DNA of 64,000 nt from Haloprofundus marisrubri (GTDB lineage: Archaea > Halobacteriota > Halobacteria > Halobacteriales > Haloferacaceae). Shown one piece after another: positions 62,694 to 64,000 of the stretch. The stretch spans positions 99,895 to 163,894 of the forward strand of contig NZ_LOPU01000031.1 in assembly GCF_001469955.1 (NCBI RefSeq), in the 5' to 3' direction. Below the pieces are notes generated by a model. The model searched no databases, had not been told where the DNA came from, and saw only the letters and a list, made by a program, of their open reading frames with translations. The stretch's first letter is position 1; each line of letters opens with the position of its first letter. Made by a program: the position numbers and the translations under genes.

Positions 62694-62972
62694 ATGAGCG
62701 ATACGTTCGGCGTCGGTATCCACGTGACTGAGACCGACCTGCAGTTCGTCGTCCGCGTTCCCTCGGACATCGACTCGGGGTGGACCGACCCCGAGGAGTT
62801 CCAACGACTCGTCGAACGTGTCGTCTGGAAGCGACTCGACCAAGAGGCAGTGCTTCGGGAGATATCGGCCTCGACACCGACGGGTGAGACGGTGTCTCTG
62901 GGGACGGTGACGTTAGAATCCGACGGGACCGTCGTCGACGAGTCGTTACGTTCGCCGTCGACAGAGACGTAG
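62694..62972 (+). CDS. Small unknown protein
   Basis: The 92-residue protein starts MSDTFGVGIHVTETDLQF, has a region QRLVERVVWKRLDQEAVLREI that should be helical, and ends in beta-type repeats (TVTLESDGTVVDES). I do not recognise a family. It ends back to back with the DUF7504 gene (TAG then TCA). The Met is chosen because the frame before it overlaps the YchF promoter region. Confidence 0.6.
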   Translation: MSDTFGVGIHVTETDLQFVVRVPSDIDSGWTDPEEFQRLVERVVWKRLDQEAVLREISASTPTGETVSLGTVTLESDGTVVDESLRSPSTET

Positions 62973-63827
62973 TCACTCGGTTTCTGCGTTTGCCAGTGAT
63001 TCGCCGACTGCGTCGAGCAGTTCGGCGTCGTACGTGGTCAAGTTGTAGCGGTTCGACCCGACGGTGTCGCTCCACAGTTCGATGACGTCGAGTTCGACGA
63101 GCGCTTGCAAGGCGACACCGAGACTCTGTGGCGTCGTCTCCGTCTCCTCTAAATCGGCGTGGAGTTGCCGCGCCTGCGGGTAGCTTCGGGTCGACTGCTC
63201 GATTGCCTGCTTGGTGTCTCGCCAGTGCCGCCGCAGATAGCCAAAGTTCGTCGGGTTCTCGGCGCGAAGTCGCTCAATGCGTGCGGACACCGGTTCGCTG
63301 ACTTCGACGCTGTCGAACAGTTCCGCGATGGCCGTGTCCACAGACCCCGTTTCGGCGTGACAGACTGCAGTTACGGTGGCGCTCTCGCCGAGTTTTCTGA
63401 GTGTCTGCAGCAACGGGACCGTGGACTCACCCGCCGACAGCGGTGTGAGTGACTCCACCCAGACGAACAGTTCCCGCTCGGGGGCCGGGCGTGTGAGTGC
63501 AGTTTCGAGCGTGTCGGCGACGACGTCGGGTGCTACCGGTGCAGTGGTCGTGGTAAGTGAGATACCTCCGAAGGATGGCCCGTTCGACGTTGTTGCCGCT
63601 GTGCTTCGCGTCGTCTCGTCGACGGTGAGAATCGTGTGCCCGGCCGGGTCCGGTCCGACCTCCCTTCGCCAGCGGTCGAGCCACTCGTCCGGCGTCATCT
63701 CGGTCAGCATAGCAACGACGTCGACTGACTGGCTGCGGGTGAGTTCTGGTGGAAGCGGCGTCTCCACTCCCGTTTCGCGGAGGTGGAGTCCCGGGCCAGC
63801 GACCGTTGACGTCGACGAGTCACCCAT
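62973..63827 (-). CDS. DUF7504 family protein
   Basis: The 284-residue protein has a RecA/KaiC-like arrangement (HTILTVDETT, FVWVESLTPLSAGESTVPLLQTLRKLGESATVTAVCH) without a clear Walker A, matching haloarchaeal DUF7504, and a C-terminal winged-helix-like region (ALQALVELDVIELWSDTVG). Function unknown, perhaps signalling. A box-A-like CTTATC lies about 40 nt before the ATG on the minus strand. Confidence 0.75.
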   Translation of the reverse strand: MGDSSTSTVAGPGLHLRETGVETPLPPELTRSQSVDVVAMLTEMTPDEWLDRWRREVGPDPAGHTILTVDETTRSTAATTSNGPSFGGISLTTTTAPVAPDVVADTLETALTRPAPERELFVWVESLTPLSAGESTVPLLQTLRKLGESATVTAVCHAETGSVDTAIAELFDSVEVSEPVSARIERLRAENPTNFGYLRRHWRDTKQAIEQSTRSYPQARQLHADLEETETTPQSLGVALQALVELDVIELWSDTVGSNRYNLTTYDAELLDAVGESLANAETE

Positions 63828-64000
63828 GGTGATGTTCCTTATCCATGTCGTGCGTGATAGAAAGATAAGTGTGCCGGTCACCTGATGATTGTGTTCAGTT
63901 GTTGGGAAATATAGCCGTAGCTGTTCGAAATGAGAGTAGCCCACGGAGCGTCGCTGTCGCTCTGTGGGCGGTGGATGAAGTATGAAGAGAGGCGGCGAGA

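Overview
The window is haloarchaeal (class Halobacteria, family not resolved from sequence alone). The DNA is GC-rich, and the predicted proteins are acidic and rich in Asp and Glu. Gene families largely confined to haloarchaea recur: HTH_10/Bat regulators, HalOD1, DUF7344, DUF5786, DUF7504, DUF6293 and Tat-exported lipoproteins. Many genes start within a few bases of their likely transcript start, behind archaeal TATA-like boxes.

Region 1, about 1-18 kb, is mostly housekeeping. It holds the end of a probable thymidylate synthase, dihydrofolate reductase, proteasome alpha-2, a MOSC protein, an SDR, an amidohydrolase and tRNA-Glu(CTC) with a 22-nt copy of its 3' end 82 nt downstream. A possible structured RNA lies just upstream of the GlmM-type sugar phosphomutase, and GlmS lies on the opposite strand. 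Two membrane proteins (6824-8017 and 15533-17002) carry an external domain and related cytoplasmic winged helices; one has eight thrombospondin-type-3 calcium repeats.

Region 2, about 18.6-39.7 kb, is a surface-glycan locus. A tight plus-strand operon runs from a 28-codon leader ORF to a nucleotide-sugar dehydrogenase, a family 2 glycosyltransferase, a DUF354 protein, a family 4 glycosyltransferase and a large GT-C-like membrane protein. After it come a DUF457 protein, a DUF1616 protein, an asparagine-synthase-like enzyme, another glycosyltransferase, a Tat lipoprotein with a polysaccharide-deacetylase-like domain, two paralogous Tat-exported beta-helix proteins and a flippase with a long Thr/Pro-rich tail. 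With GlmS and GlmM nearby, this reads as a route from fructose-6-phosphate through amino-sugar nucleotides to a uronic-acid-containing polymer that is exported and then trimmed outside the cell. That route is inference. Two genes here are interrupted, one by an in-frame stop and one by a frameshift at a run of seven G.

Region 3, about 40-64 kb, is mixed. It has HTH_10 regulators (one with a LOV-type blue-light sensor motif), MsrA, an aldo/keto reductase, a 2-hydroxyacid dehydrogenase and a MaoC-like protein. At 47-53.4 kb an intact tyrosine recombinase and a ParA with a putative ribbon-helix-helix partner are bracketed by copies of a TAGAATTTGTAGAC motif. This resembles a plasmid-type Ib partition cassette and is the best candidate for an undescribed system here. 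The rest includes a SWIM-finger protein, a secreted gluzincin-like protease, a Cys-rich copper-binding bundle, an arylsulfotransferase, a CARF-like regulator, TspO, YchF and a DUF7504 protein.
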